Below are positions 37,950 through 47,023 of a stretch of DNA of 64,000 nt, in pieces. How positions within the stretch are numbered: position 1 is the first letter of the stretch; every line of letters begins with the position of its first letter. The stretch comes from Gammaproteobacteria bacterium (GTDB lineage: Bacteria; Pseudomonadota; Gammaproteobacteria; Thiohalobacterales; Thiohalobacteraceae), in assembly GCA_019911805.1 (NCBI GenBank), contig JAIOJV010000048.1:1-64000 (forward strand), written 5' to 3'. A program made the translations under genes and the position numbers. The notes under the pieces are model-generated. The model searched no databases and was not told where the DNA came from. It saw only the letters and a list, made by a program, of their open reading frames with translations.

Positions 37950-39262
37950 AACCGGTAAACGTTGGCCTGCTCGGCCTGGGAACAGTCGGCGGCGGTACCT
38001 TCAATGTGCTGCGCCGCAACGCCAGTGAGATCGCCCGTCGCGCGGGCCGCGGTATCCAGATTACCCATGCGGCCGCACGTGACTACGATCCGGCGCGCCT
38101 GCCCGGCATCGGCGACATCAAGGTCACGGCGGATGCCTTCGCCGTCGTCGACGATCCGGATATCGACATCGTCGTCGAACTCATCGGCGGCTACACGCCG
38201 GCACTCGAACTGGTGCTCAAGGCCATTGCCAACGGCAAGCATGTGGTCACCGCCAACAAGGCGTTGATCGCGCTGCACGGCAACGAAATCTTCAAGGCGG
38301 CGCAGGACAAGGGCGTGGTGGTGGCCTTCGAGGCGGCCGTCTGCGGTGGTATCCCCATTATCAAGGCCATCCGCGAAGGCCTGGCGGCGAATCGCATCGA
38401 GTGGCTGGCCGGGATCATCAACGGCACCGGCAATTTTATTCTCACGGAGATGCGTGACAAGGGTCGCGACTTTACCGATGTGCTCAAAGAGGCACAGGCA
38501 CTGGGCTATGCCGAGGCCGATCCGACCTTCGATGTCGAAGGCATCGACGCGGCGCACAAGCTCACCATTCTGGCATCCATCGCCTTCGGTATCCCGTTGC
38601 AGTTCGACAAGACCTACACCGAAGGCATCAGTCGCATCACCCGCGCCGACGTGGAATACGCCGAGGAACTCGGTTACCGTATCAAACATCTGGGCTTCGC
38701 ACGGTATACCGAAAAGGGCATCGAGCTGCGGGTGCATCCGACTCTGATTCCGGAGCGCCGCCTGATCGCCAATGTCGACGGTGTCATGAATGCCGTGTTG
38801 GTGAAGGGTGATGCCGTCGGGTCGACGCTGTACTACGGCGCCGGTGCCGGCGCCGAGCCGACTGCCTCGGCGGTGGTCGCCGATCTGGTCGACGTGACCC
38901 GCATGCTCACCGCCGATCCCGGCAACCGCGTGCCGCACCTCGCCTTCCAGCCCGACGCACTGTCGGACATCCCGGTGCTGCCCATGGAGGAGATCGATAC
39001 TGCCTATTATCTGCGGCTGCTCGCCCAGGATCGGCCCGGTGTGCTCGCCGACATCACCCGCATCCTCGGCGACCGCGGCATCAGCATCGAGGCCATCGTC
39101 CAGAAAGAAGCCGCAGCGGAGGAGACGCGCGTGCCCATCATCCTGCTGACCCACGTCGTGCGCGAAGGCCAGATGAACCAGGCCATCGCGAGTATCGAGG
39201 CGCTGGATTCCATCGAGGGCAGCGTGACGCGCATCCGCCTGGAATATCTGAGCGGGAAGTGA
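37946..39262 (+). CDS. hom: Homoserine dehydrogenase
   Basis: Reduces aspartate semialdehyde to homoserine for threonine, methionine and isoleucine synthesis. 438 residues, monofunctional type. The NAD(P)-binding motif GLGTVGGG is near residue 10. The catalytic domain has [28 protein letters not shown] and [16 protein letters not shown]-terminal ACT domain (about 355-430: [20 protein letters not shown]) gives feedback regulation by threonine. The GTG start overlaps the alaC stop (GTGA). Confidence 0.97.
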   Translation: MKPVNVGLLGLGTVGGGTFNVLRRNASEIARRAGRGIQITHAAARDYDPARLPGIGDIKVTADAFAVVDDPDIDIVVELIGGYTPALELVLKAIANGKHVVTANKALIALHGNEIFKAAQDKGVVVAFEAAVCGGIPIIKAIREGLAANRIEWLAGIINGTGNFILTEMRDKGRDFTDVLKEAQALGYAEADPTFDVEGIDAAHKLTILASIAFGIPLQFDKTYTEGISRITRADVEYAEELGYRIKHLGFARYTEKGIELRVHPTLIPERRLIANVDGVMNAVLVKGDAVGSTLYYGAGAGAEPTASAVVADLVDVTRMLTADPGNRVPHLAFQPDALSDIPVLPMEEIDTAYYLRLLAQDRPGVLADITRILGDRGISIEAIVQKEAAAEETRVPIILLTHVVREGQMNQAIASIEALDSIEGSVTRIRLEYLSGK

Positions 39263-39269
39263 TGCGAAG

Positions 39270-39462
39270 TTTTTTGAACCGCCAAGACGCCAAGGGCGCC
39301 AAGAAACACAAAGGCAATTGAACCGCCAAGGCGCCAAGAACGCCAAGAGAAATCAATGTAACGGCTGGTTCATTTTTTTCATCAAGTGTTCTTGGCGCCC
39401 TTGGCGTCTTGGCGGTTCGTAAAAGGTTTTCTTGGCGCCCTTGGCGTCTTGGCGGTTCAAAA
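39270..39462. repeat. Family B element between hom and thrC
   Basis: Two left units start with gaaccgcc at 39276 and 39320 (44 bp apart). Two inverted units lie at about 39390-39418 and 39430-39458, both with cttggcgcccttggcgtctt. About 30 bp of unrelated sequence lies between the halves. It sits in what is normally a continuous hom-thrC transcript. Confidence 0.93.
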
Positions 39463-39485
39463 CTACTGACTCAAGGTAACCACTC

Positions 39486-40628
39486 ATGCCCTTTCGTCCC
39501 CGTTATACCGGCCTCATCGAACGTTATCGCGACCGTCTGCCGATCCATGACGATACGCGCATCATCAGTCTCGGCGAGGGCAATACGCCGCTGATCCGGT
39601 TGAACAACATTCCGCGCAGCATCGGCAAGGATGTAGACATCTACGTCAAGTACGAAGGCCTGAATCCGACCGGTTCCTTCAAAGACCGTGGTATGACCAT
39701 GGCCGTGACCAAGGCAGTGGAGGCGGGCAGCCGTGCCATCATCTGCGCCTCGACGGGTAATACCTCGGCGGCAGCGGCCGCCTATGCGGCGCGTGCCGGC
39801 ATTACCGCGTTCGTGCTGATCCCGGAGGGTAAGATCGCCATGGGCAAGCTCGCGCAGGCGATGATGCACGGCTCCGTGGTACTGCAGATCCGTGGCAACT
39901 TCGATGCCGGCATGCAACTGGTGAAGGAGGTCGCCGAGCAGGCGCCGGTGACGATCGTGAATTCCATTAATCCGTTTCGCCTTCAGGGCCAGAAGACCGC
40001 GGCCTTCGAGATCATCGAGGAACTCGGCCGCGCCCCCGACTACCATTGTCTGCCGGTCGGCAACGCCGGCAATATCACTGCCCACTGGATCGGCTATTGC
40101 GAGTATTCCTCGGCCTCCGGGGATCACGTCACCGCCGCCTGCACCTATTGCAACGGTCACTGTGCCTACGCCGGCGGTGCCATCGCCGGCAACCGGCCAA
40201 AGATGGTCGGCTATCAGGCCACGGGGGCGGCACCGTTCCTGCGCGGTGCGATGGTCGACCATCCCGAGACCGTCGCCACCGCCATCCGCATCGGCCATCC
40301 GCAGTCCTGGGAGCAGGCCTGGAAGGTCAAGGAGGAATCCGGCGGCTGGTTCGACGAATGCACCGACGCCGAGATCCTCGCCGCGCAGAAGCTGCTGGCC
40401 GAGCAGGAGGGCGTGTTCTGCGAACCGGCCTCGGCGACTTCGCTGGCCGGCGCCCTGCGCGATGTGAAGCACGGCAAGATCCCCGCGGGCAGCTCCATCG
40501 TCTGTACGCTCACCGGCCACGGTCTGAAGGATCCCGACACCGCCATTCAGCAGAGCACCGGCAACGTCCACACCGTCGACGCGACGCTGGATGCCGTGCG
40601 CAGGGCGATCCTCGACAAGATGGTGTGA
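39486..40628 (+). CDS. thrC: Threonine synthase
   Basis: PLP-dependent conversion of O-phosphohomoserine to threonine. 380 residues, the shorter class. The PLP-lysine is Lys66 in NPTGSFKDRGMT. CASTGNTSAAAAAYAARAG and PVGNAGNITAHWIGY are the other cofactor-binding segments. An AAGGT ribosome site follows directly after the family B repeat. The next gene starts within 12 bp of the stop. Confidence 0.97.
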   Translation: MPFRPRYTGLIERYRDRLPIHDDTRIISLGEGNTPLIRLNNIPRSIGKDVDIYVKYEGLNPTGSFKDRGMTMAVTKAVEAGSRAIICASTGNTSAAAAAYAARAGITAFVLIPEGKIAMGKLAQAMMHGSVVLQIRGNFDAGMQLVKEVAEQAPVTIVNSINPFRLQGQKTAAFEIIEELGRAPDYHCLPVGNAGNITAHWIGYCEYSSASGDHVTAACTYCNGHCAYAGGAIAGNRPKMVGYQATGAAPFLRGAMVDHPETVATAIRIGHPQSWEQAWKVKEESGGWFDECTDAEILAAQKLLAEQEGVFCEPASATSLAGALRDVKHGKIPAGSSIVCTLTGHGLKDPDTAIQQSTGNVHTVDATLDAVRRAILDKMV

Positions 40629-40639
40629 CGGGCGACCCC

Positions 40640-41674
40640 GTGCGCCTGACACTGCTGGTACCGGGCCTGTTCGGGCCCGGCACCGGCCCTGCTGACGGGC
40701 GCGCGCCGGGTGGTCCGGGCTTGGCGGGCCTGCCAAACCCGTCAGGCGCACGTCGGACGGCACTCGCGCAACTGCTGACCCGCGCCGACCGGTGGCCGGA
40801 GCCGGCCGATGCCGATGCGTTGCGCTACCGGCTCTGCGGCTATGCGCTGCCGGAGGGACAGGACCGCCCCGACGCCTGGCTGAGCTACCAGATGGACGTC
40901 GGCGCGACCGTGCCGGACGCGCTGTTACGCGCCGATCCGGTGCATCTGCGGGCCGATCGGTCGCACCTCGTGCTGTTCGATGGTGCGCACCTGCAGATCG
41001 TGGACGCCGAGGTGCAGGCCCTGGCCGCTGCTTTCAACATGCACTATGCCGCGGACGGCATGCGTCTGGAATTCGCCACACCGGTGCGTGGCTATCTGCA
41101 TCTGCCGCGGCAACCGGACATGCGTACCACGCCGCTGGCACGCGCCAGCGGCCACGATATCGACGCGTCCCTCCCCAGCGGACCCGACGCGCGTGACTGG
41201 CATCGATTCCTCAATGAAGTGCAGATGCTGTTTCACGAGCACCCGGTCAACCGTGAGCGCGAGGCGCGCGGCCGGCCACTGATCAACAGCCTCTGGCTAT
41301 GGGGCGGCGGTCCGCCGCTTGCGGCAGAGGCGAGCGACTGGCAGGGCGTGTGGTGTGAGGATACCGTCTTGCAAGGCCTGGCCAGGCTGAACGGTATCCC
41401 GTGTGCCGACCCGCCGACGGATGTGCGCGCCTGGCTGCACGAGCTTGTCGGTGGCAACCACCTGGTGTGCCTGGATGGTCTGCGGTCGGCCGTCGCCTAT
41501 GGTGATGTGGAATCCTGGCTGGCGGAGACCGGGCGGTTCGAGCAGGACTGGTTCACGCCGCTGCTGCAGGCACTGCGCGACCGGCGCTTGCGGGAATTGA
41601 CGCTGTATCCCGATGACGGTCAGGGCTACCGCATTACGCGTGGGGCCTGGTGGCGCTTCTGGCGAAGGCCCTGA
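40640..41674 (+). CDS. Conserved protein, phosphoglycerate-mutase-like family of unknown function
   Basis: 344 residues from the GTG at 40640 (alternative GTG at 40625 overlapping the thrC stop). The sequence begins RLTLLVPGLFGPG and includes RPLINSLWLWGGGPP and ITRGAWWRFWRRP. I associate it with proteins placed after thrC or before recJ in other proteobacteria and labelled phosphoglycerate mutase-like. I cannot see a complete set of metal ligands, so enzymatic activity is doubtful. It is soluble, with no signal peptide. Confidence 0.6.
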   Translation: MRLTLLVPGLFGPGTGPADGRAPGGPGLAGLPNPSGARRTALAQLLTRADRWPEPADADALRYRLCGYALPEGQDRPDAWLSYQMDVGATVPDALLRADPVHLRADRSHLVLFDGAHLQIVDAEVQALAAAFNMHYAADGMRLEFATPVRGYLHLPRQPDMRTTPLARASGHDIDASLPSGPDARDWHRFLNEVQMLFHEHPVNREREARGRPLINSLWLWGGGPPLAAEASDWQGVWCEDTVLQGLARLNGIPCADPPTDVRAWLHELVGGNHLVCLDGLRSAVAYGDVESWLAETGRFEQDWFTPLLQALRDRRLRELTLYPDDGQGYRITRGAWWRFWRRP

Positions 41675-41824
41675 CATCCGGTGCCAAGAGCGGCGCGACC
41701 TGCAGCCGTGCACCGGCGTCATACACGAGCCGGCACGCCAGCGTGGGCGTCGCCACCCCACGCCGCAGGGATTCCTGCCACCACCGCCCCGGCCTTGAGA
41801 GCGAACAGGAACCATATCATTAAA

Positions 41825-41995
41825 AACACTGATTTCAGCCACGGAAGCACACGGAAAAACATGGGCCGGATCACAGGCTCATACAACGGCCCGCGGTACC
41901 TGCCCAGTGTTGGGGCAGGGCTGCATGACGCGGTTTCATTTCCGTGCCTTCCGTGTGCTTCCGTGGCAAATATAGTTTTTGGATTTATGGGACAG
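41825..41995. repeat. Family A element before recJ
   Basis: A perfect 19-bp inverted pair, gccacggaagcacacggaa at 41838-41856 and its complement at 41949-41967. The tail aaatatagtttttggattta follows. The inner stretch gacgcggtttcatttccgtg parallels the 26.6-kb copy. It provides nearly all of the 331-bp gap before recJ and ends 11 bp before its ATG. Confidence 0.92.
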
Positions 41996-42005
41996 TAGTG
42001 GAACC

Positions 42006-43736
42006 ATGCATAAACGCATCATTCGCCGCGAACCGAAGGCCGACGCTGCGCACCTGCCCATCGAAATCCCCGCCGTGCTGCGAAGGATATACGCGGCGCG
42101 CGGTATCGCCGATCCCCTGCAGCTGGACACGGGCATCGAGCGCCTGCTGCCGCCCCAGCGTCTGGGTGGGCTGGAGCGGGCATTGGATCTGCTGGAACAG
42201 GCACTGACCCAGGGGCAGCGCATCGTCATCGTCGGCGATTTTGACGCCGACGGCGCGACCAGTACGGCACTGATGGTACGCGCACTGCGCGCTCTGGGCG
42301 CACCGCAGGTCGACTACCTCGTGCCCAACCGCTTTGATTTCGGCTATGGCCTGACCCCGGAGATCGTCGCCGTCGCTGCGCAGCGGCACCCCGATCTGCT
42401 CATCACCGTCGACAGCGGCATCGCCTGTCTCGCCGGTGTTGCGGCGGCGCGCGCGCACGGCATGCGCGTGCTCGTGACCGACCACCACCTGCCCGGCGCG
42501 CAGCTGCCCGAGGCCGATGCCATCGTCAACCCGAATCTGCCCGGTGATGACTTCCCGAGCAAGCACCTCGCGGGCGTGGGCGTGGCCTTCTATCTCATGG
42601 TCGCGCTGCGCGCGCGTCTGCGTACGACCGACTGGTTCACGGCGCGCGACCTGCCGGAACCGAATCTGGCCCGGCTTCTCGATCTCGTGGCCCTGGGCAC
42701 CGTCGCCGACGTGGTGCCGCTGGACCACAACAACCGCATCCTGGTCGAGCAGGGTCTGCGGCGCGTCCGGGCCGGGCGTTGCGTGCCGGGTATCAGCGCG
42801 CTGTTGCAGGTCGGCAAGCGCAATCCCGCACGGGTGGTGGCGAGCGACCTGGGTTTCACCGTGGGGCCACGCTTGAACGCCGCCGGGCGGCTGGAGGACA
42901 TGGCGCTCGGCATCGAGTGCCTGCTCGCGGACGACGCGCAGACCGCGCTGACCATGGCACGGCAGCTGGACGAACTGAACCGTGCCCGGCGCGAGATCGA
43001 GGCCGACATGAAGGCACAGGCGTTGGCAGCACTGGAAGCGCTGCATCTGGAGGCGGGCAGTCTGCCGACCGGGCTGTGCGTTTTTGATCGTGCTTGGCAT
43101 CAGGGTGTGATCGGGATTCTTGCCGCGCGTCTCAAGGAGAGTCTCCATCGCCCTGTGATCGCCTTTGCCGCGGCCGGCGACGGTGAGATCAAGGGCTCGG
43201 CGCGTTCGGTGCCGGGCTTCCACATACGCGATTGCCTGGAGGCGGTCAGCACGCGCCATCCGGGCCTGATCCGCAAGTTCGGTGGGCATGCGATGGCGGC
43301 CGGGCTGTCGCTCGCCGAGCAGGACTTTACGCGCTTCCATGCGGCGTTCGATACCGAGGTGAGCCGGCATCTGGGCGCGGACGATTTGCAGGGCGTGATC
43401 CACAGTGACGGCGAGCTGCAGGCCGACGAACTCACGCTGGAACTGGCCGAGGCGCTGCGCACTGCCGGGCCCTGGGGGCAACACTTCCCGGAGCCCGTCT
43501 TCGACGGGGTCTTCGAGGTGCTGTCACAACGGCTGGTGGGCGACTGTCATCTGAAGCTGACGCTGCGTCAGGCCGGTCGCGCCGGCATCGATGCCATCGC
43601 CTTCAACCAGGCATCGATCGGCGATCTGACCGGACGCCGGGTCACCCTGGCCTATCGTGTCGATGCCAACGAGTTCCGCGGCATGACCAGCTTGCAGTTG
43701 GTGGTGGAGTATATCGAACCGGTGAGTGAGGCGTGA
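42006..43736 (+). CDS. recJ: Single-stranded-DNA-specific exonuclease RecJ
   Basis: A 5'-3' exonuclease of the DHH phosphoesterase superfamily used in mismatch repair and recombination. 576 residues. Catalytic motifs are VIVGDFDADGATS (motif I), LITVDSGIA (motif II), VTDHHLPG (motif III, the DHH box) and VALGTVADVVPL (motif IV). The C-terminal DHHA1 part has RKFGGHAMAAGLSL. The ATG at 42006 is family-consistent. The stop codon TGA is formed by the first unit of a 7-bp tandem repeat that continues downstream. Confidence 0.97.
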   Translation: MHKRIIRREPKADAAHLPIEIPAVLRRIYAARGIADPLQLDTGIERLLPPQRLGGLERALDLLEQALTQGQRIVIVGDFDADGATSTALMVRALRALGAPQVDYLVPNRFDFGYGLTPEIVAVAAQRHPDLLITVDSGIACLAGVAAARAHGMRVLVTDHHLPGAQLPEADAIVNPNLPGDDFPSKHLAGVGVAFYLMVALRARLRTTDWFTARDLPEPNLARLLDLVALGTVADVVPLDHNNRILVEQGLRRVRAGRCVPGISALLQVGKRNPARVVASDLGFTVGPRLNAAGRLEDMALGIECLLADDAQTALTMARQLDELNRARREIEADMKAQALAALEALHLEAGSLPTGLCVFDRAWHQGVIGILAARLKESLHRPVIAFAAAGDGEIKGSARSVPGFHIRDCLEAVSTRHPGLIRKFGGHAMAAGLSLAEQDFTRFHAAFDTEVSRHLGADDLQGVIHSDGELQADELTLELAEALRTAGPWGQHFPEPVFDGVFEVLSQRLVGDCHLKLTLRQAGRAGIDAIAFNQASIGDLTGRRVTLAYRVDANEFRGMTSLQLVVEYIEPVSEA

Positions 43737-43790
43737 GGCGTGAGGAGTGAGGCGTGAGGCGTGAGGCGTGAGGCGTGAGGCGTGAGGAGA
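43727..43790 (+). repeat. Family D heptanucleotide tandem array at the recJ stop codon
   Basis: Eight units of 7 bp at 43731-43786. Seven are gcgtgag and one (43745-43751) is gagtgag, with related partial units on both sides. The first unit contains the recJ stop. A related but inverted stretch (cctcacttctcactcctcac) occurs at about 45702-45721 and includes the fccB stop codon. Confidence 0.95.
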
Positions 43791-43805
43791 GAAAGGCAAA
43801 CCCTT

Positions 43806-43835
43806 TGTTGGCCACGGAAACACACGGAAAGAGGG
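43806..43835 (+). repeat. Unpaired family A left arm
   Basis: Contains ggccacggaaacacacggaa (about 43810-43829) and continues aagagg, but no right arm follows nearby. The nearest candidate partner is a decayed right arm at about 45664-45692, on the other side of the cytochrome c-d1 gene. The rest of 43836-44029 shows no gene or clear repeat. Confidence 0.75.
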
Positions 43836-44029
43836 CAATGCAAAACCTCGAAAAGCAGACGGCGCAGGGGGTCCCTATATGCGTCGGCGCAATGACCTAC
43901 ACGGTAGTCGACGCGATGCGTTCAGGCGGGCGGCTGTTCAATCCACCCTGGGCTGTTGGTCTTCTCTGGCGGATAGGCCACCGCGCAGCTAGGATTGTCG
44001 ATGTATCGTCCTCGCAGGAGAGTGTACCG

Positions 44030-45634
44030 ATGAACCACACACGACACGCCCTTGTGACCGTCCTCTGGCTGGCTGCATCGGTGGGGATCGTGCCTGTTTC
44101 CTGGGCCCAGGATTTCGGCAAGGCCGAGCGGCTGTACGATGAGCATTGCGCAGTGTGCCATGGGGCGGACCGCAGTGGATACATCGGGCCGGCATTGAAT
44201 CGTGATGACACCAAGCTCACCCGGGAGCAGGTCAGTGCCAAGATACAGGTGGGGGGCGTTACGACCTTGATGCCGCAGCATCCTACGTGGTTCGGCAAAT
44301 TATCGGTCAAGGACATGGACCTGCTGGCCACGCTCATAACGAAACGCCCGCGACGCTCCCTGTCCTGGGGGTTGAACGACATACGGGATTCACTCGAGGT
44401 GCTGGTCGCCGATGAATCAAGCTTACCCGACAAGCCGACCTATCCGATAGAGGACCTCGATGATCTGATGGTCATCATGGTACGCGGACACTTCGCCGCC
44501 GGAGATGCCGCCAAGGTCGTGTTCTTCGATGGTAGAACCAACCGGAAGGTGGGTGAAGTGCCCACCGGTTTTGCACCGCATTTGATGGACTTCCACCCCA
44601 AGGAGGAGCGCTGGGCCTATCTTCGGGACGATATCGGCTACATCTTCAAGATCGATCTCTACTCGCTGCAGGTCGTGCGGAAAGTGCGGGCTGGACTGAA
44701 TGGCACGTCCCTCGCGGTATCGCGTGATGGGCGCTACCTGGCCGCGGGTTCCTACGTCCCGGATACAGCGGTGATCCTGGATGCTGCGACCCTGGAGCCG
44801 GTCAAGCTGATGGAGCTGCGTGGCATCGATCCGGATGGCAATATGGTCGAGGCCGACTCGGGCATGATCACCGGCACGCCGTACGCAGATGTCTTCGTGA
44901 TCGCGCTCGAACAGGCCGGCCACGTATGGATCGTGGATCTGGATAAACCGGACATGCCCATCACCAGGATCGCCGACGTGGGCCGGCATCTGCATGATGC
45001 ATTTCTGTCGCCGGATGGCCGTTACGTCGTGGTTTCCTCGTACGATGACGATATCAACGCCGTCATCGACCTGGCCGAACGACGTATCGTCAAGAAGATC
45101 CCGGCCGGCTGTCAGCCGCACCTCGGCTCGGGTGCCGTGGTGCGCTCGCATGGCCGGCTTCTGGGCATCGGCACCAATATCGGTACACGTCCCTGCGAGC
45201 CGTACGAGGTGACCGTGTTCGACATGGATACCTTCGAGGTGGTCAAGCGCATCCCCGTCCTGGGTCCCACCGAGTCACCCGCCGCGCACCCCGATGCCCC
45301 GTATATCGTGGTCGACATCGTCGGCACGGGTCCGGCTGCGAATAAGATCCAGCTCATCGACAAGCAGACACTCACGGTCGTCAGGACGCTGACGGTCGCA
45401 GGCACACTCGGTCATTCGCACTTCCCGGAATACACGGCACGGGGTGAATATTTCTATGTCAGTGCCAGACAGGGCGGTGATCGGACCGCCGGACGTGACA
45501 GTGGCCAGCTGGTGATCTACGACGCACATACCCTGAAGCAAGTGAAGACGGTACCGATGGAGGTGCCCGCAGGTGTGTTCTCACATGTACGCGCGCGCAC
45601 GGTGGTGGTGGGACTCGAGAGTATGGCGCAGTGA
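44030..45634 (+). CDS. Cytochrome c-d1 protein (NirS/NirN-like)
   Basis: A periplasmic redox protein of 534 residues. The signal peptide (about 1-26, ending SWAQ) precedes a cytochrome c domain with CAVCH (Cys40, Cys43, His44) and a likely Met ligand in TLMPQHP. From about 130 to the end it has the eight-bladed heme-d1 propeller of NirS (cytochrome cd1 nitrite reductase) and NirN. His322 (HLHDAF) and His364 (GCQPHLG) are 42 residues apart, the same spacing as the two catalytic histidines of Pseudomonas NirS. NirS, NirN or a new branch cannot be separated by eye. No d1-biosynthesis genes are nearby. Start: ATG 44030 with GCAGGAG upstream. Convergent with fccB. Confidence 0.85.
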   Translation: MNHTRHALVTVLWLAASVGIVPVSWAQDFGKAERLYDEHCAVCHGADRSGYIGPALNRDDTKLTREQVSAKIQVGGVTTLMPQHPTWFGKLSVKDMDLLATLITKRPRRSLSWGLNDIRDSLEVLVADESSLPDKPTYPIEDLDDLMVIMVRGHFAAGDAAKVVFFDGRTNRKVGEVPTGFAPHLMDFHPKEERWAYLRDDIGYIFKIDLYSLQVVRKVRAGLNGTSLAVSRDGRYLAAGSYVPDTAVILDAATLEPVKLMELRGIDPDGNMVEADSGMITGTPYADVFVIALEQAGHVWIVDLDKPDMPITRIADVGRHLHDAFLSPDGRYVVVSSYDDDINAVIDLAERRIVKKIPAGCQPHLGSGAVVRSHGRLLGIGTNIGTRPCEPYEVTVFDMDTFEVVKRIPVLGPTESPAAHPDAPYIVVDIVGTGPAANKIQLIDKQTLTVVRTLTVAGTLGHSHFPEYTARGEYFYVSARQGGDRTAGRDSGQLVIYDAHTLKQVKTVPMEVPAGVFSHVRARTVVVGLESMAQ

Positions 45635-45661
45635 CCATCTACTGAAAAACGTTCGGTAATT

Positions 45662-45724
45662 CCCCATCCGTACGCGGATTCCGCGGCCAGGAACGGGTTT
45701 CCCCTCACTTCTCACTCCTCACCC
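45662..45724 (-). repeat. Decayed family A right arm plus inverted family D stretch
   Basis: At about 45664-45692, tccgtacgcggattccgcgg approximates an A right arm. At 45700-45724, cccctcacttctcactcctc is the inverted form of the GTGAGGAGTGAG motif beside recJ. These mirror, in reverse order, the D and A pieces on the other side of the cytochrome c-d1 gene. Confidence 0.6.
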
Positions 45725-46996
45725 GAAACTGTCCGCCACGATGCTCGCGTACCAGCCTTCGGCATAGACCGCCTCGCGCTTGCGGAAGTTCGCGTCGGCA
45801 TCAGCGGGACTGACACCGCCCGAACCCTCGACGGCCTCGATCTTGCCGTTCTTGAGGTGATAGACCGCCGCGACCGAGATGCCGTAGTCAGGCGCGACCA
45901 GGCTGTAGCAGGTGTTGACGTGGGACGGGATCGGTATGGTCTGCTCCCGCAGACTCGCGATGACCGCGGCCGCGCACATCTTCGCATGGTTGTTGGCGGA
46001 GTGCCCCGACTTGGGCATGGCACCGGCGATGCAGGCATCGCCGATCACATGGATGTTGGGATGGAGCGTGGACTCGAAGCTGGCCTGATCCACCGGGCAC
46101 CAGCCGCTGTCATCGGTCAGCCCGGCGGTGTGAGCCAGGGCACCGGCATGGTGCGGGCAAATGACGTTCACCACAGCCCCTTGATGCGATTCCAGGCCGG
46201 CTTGCGTATAGACAGTGCGGGTCTTGACGTCGACGCGCTCGACCTTGCCGCCCTGCGTGCCCGGCACCCACTCGATCATGCCTGGATAGCGCGCCTTCCA
46301 CGCCGCCTGGAACAGCCCCTGCTTGGAGAAGCTGTCCTTGGTATCGAGCAGCAGCAGCTTCGACCTGGGTTTGTGTGTCTGCAGATAGTGCGCGATCAGG
46401 CTGGCCCGCTCGTACGGTCCCGGTGGGCAACGGAAGGGATTGCCGGGGATGGCGATGATGACCACGCCGCCGTCGGGCATGGCCTCGAGCTGACTGCGCA
46501 ACAGCTCCGTCTGGGGGCCGGCCTTGTAGGCATGAGGGAGGATCTCGGCGGCCTTCTCATCGTAGTCCTCGATGCTTCCCCATTTGAAATCGATACCCGG
46601 CGCGACCACCAGCCGGTCGTAGACCAGCGTGTCGCCGTTGTCGAGCGTGACACGGCGCTTGCCCGGATCGATGCCCTGGACGCGCGCGGTGACGACATCG
46701 ATGGCGTGCGCCTTGAGACCGTCATAGCCGTGGGTGATATCGGTCATGCTGCGTAAGCCACCGAGCACCCAATTGCTGGCCGGGCAGGTGACGTAGTGCG
46801 GGCTGGCCTCCACCAGGGTGATGCCGATGTCCGCATCATAGCGGCGCAGATACTTTGCGCAGGTGGCGCCACCGAATCCGCCGCCGACCACGACGATGCG
46901 GGCCGGCGCAGCGTGCGCTCCGCGCCATACGGGCAGCGCCGCCAGTGCCGCGCCTGTGCCGAGGTAGCCCAGAAACTGCCTGCGATTGACCGTCAT
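45719..46996 (-). CDS. fccB: Flavocytochrome c sulfide dehydrogenase, flavin subunit FccB
   Basis: A periplasmic FAD protein that oxidises sulfide to sulfur or polysulfide and passes electrons to FccA. 425 residues. The Tat signal has the twin arginine NRRQFLG. The FAD-binding Rossmann motif is VVVGGGFGGATCAKYLRRYD. YVTCPASNWVLGG carries the cysteine expected to link FAD. Two further cysteines (FRCPPGPYER and NTCYSLVAP) correspond to the redox-active pair. The C-terminus is the FCSD flavin-binding domain (HLKNGKIEAVEGSGGVSPAD). It lies downstream of the fccA-type cytochrome gene, the operon order of sulfur oxidisers. Confidence 0.94.
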   Translation of the reverse strand: MTVNRRQFLGYLGTGAALAALPVWRGAHAAPARIVVVGGGFGGATCAKYLRRYDADIGITLVEASPHYVTCPASNWVLGGLRSMTDITHGYDGLKAHAIDVVTARVQGIDPGKRRVTLDNGDTLVYDRLVVAPGIDFKWGSIEDYDEKAAEILPHAYKAGPQTELLRSQLEAMPDGGVVIIAIPGNPFRCPPGPYERASLIAHYLQTHKPRSKLLLLDTKDSFSKQGLFQAAWKARYPGMIEWVPGTQGGKVERVDVKTRTVYTQAGLESHQGAVVNVICPHHAGALAHTAGLTDDSGWCPVDQASFESTLHPNIHVIGDACIAGAMPKSGHSANNHAKMCAAAVIASLREQTIPIPSHVNTCYSLVAPDYGISVAAVYHLKNGKIEAVEGSGGVSPADADANFRKREAVYAEGWYASIVADSFG

Positions 46997-47023
46997 GTCG
47001 GACCCTCCTGCGTGGATGCGGGG

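Noticed and set aside
43775-44029. N-terminal extension of the cytochrome c-d1 protein
   Set aside because: The frame is open upstream, but its first codons lie in repeat DNA. A signal peptide and ribosome site mark 44030 as the start.
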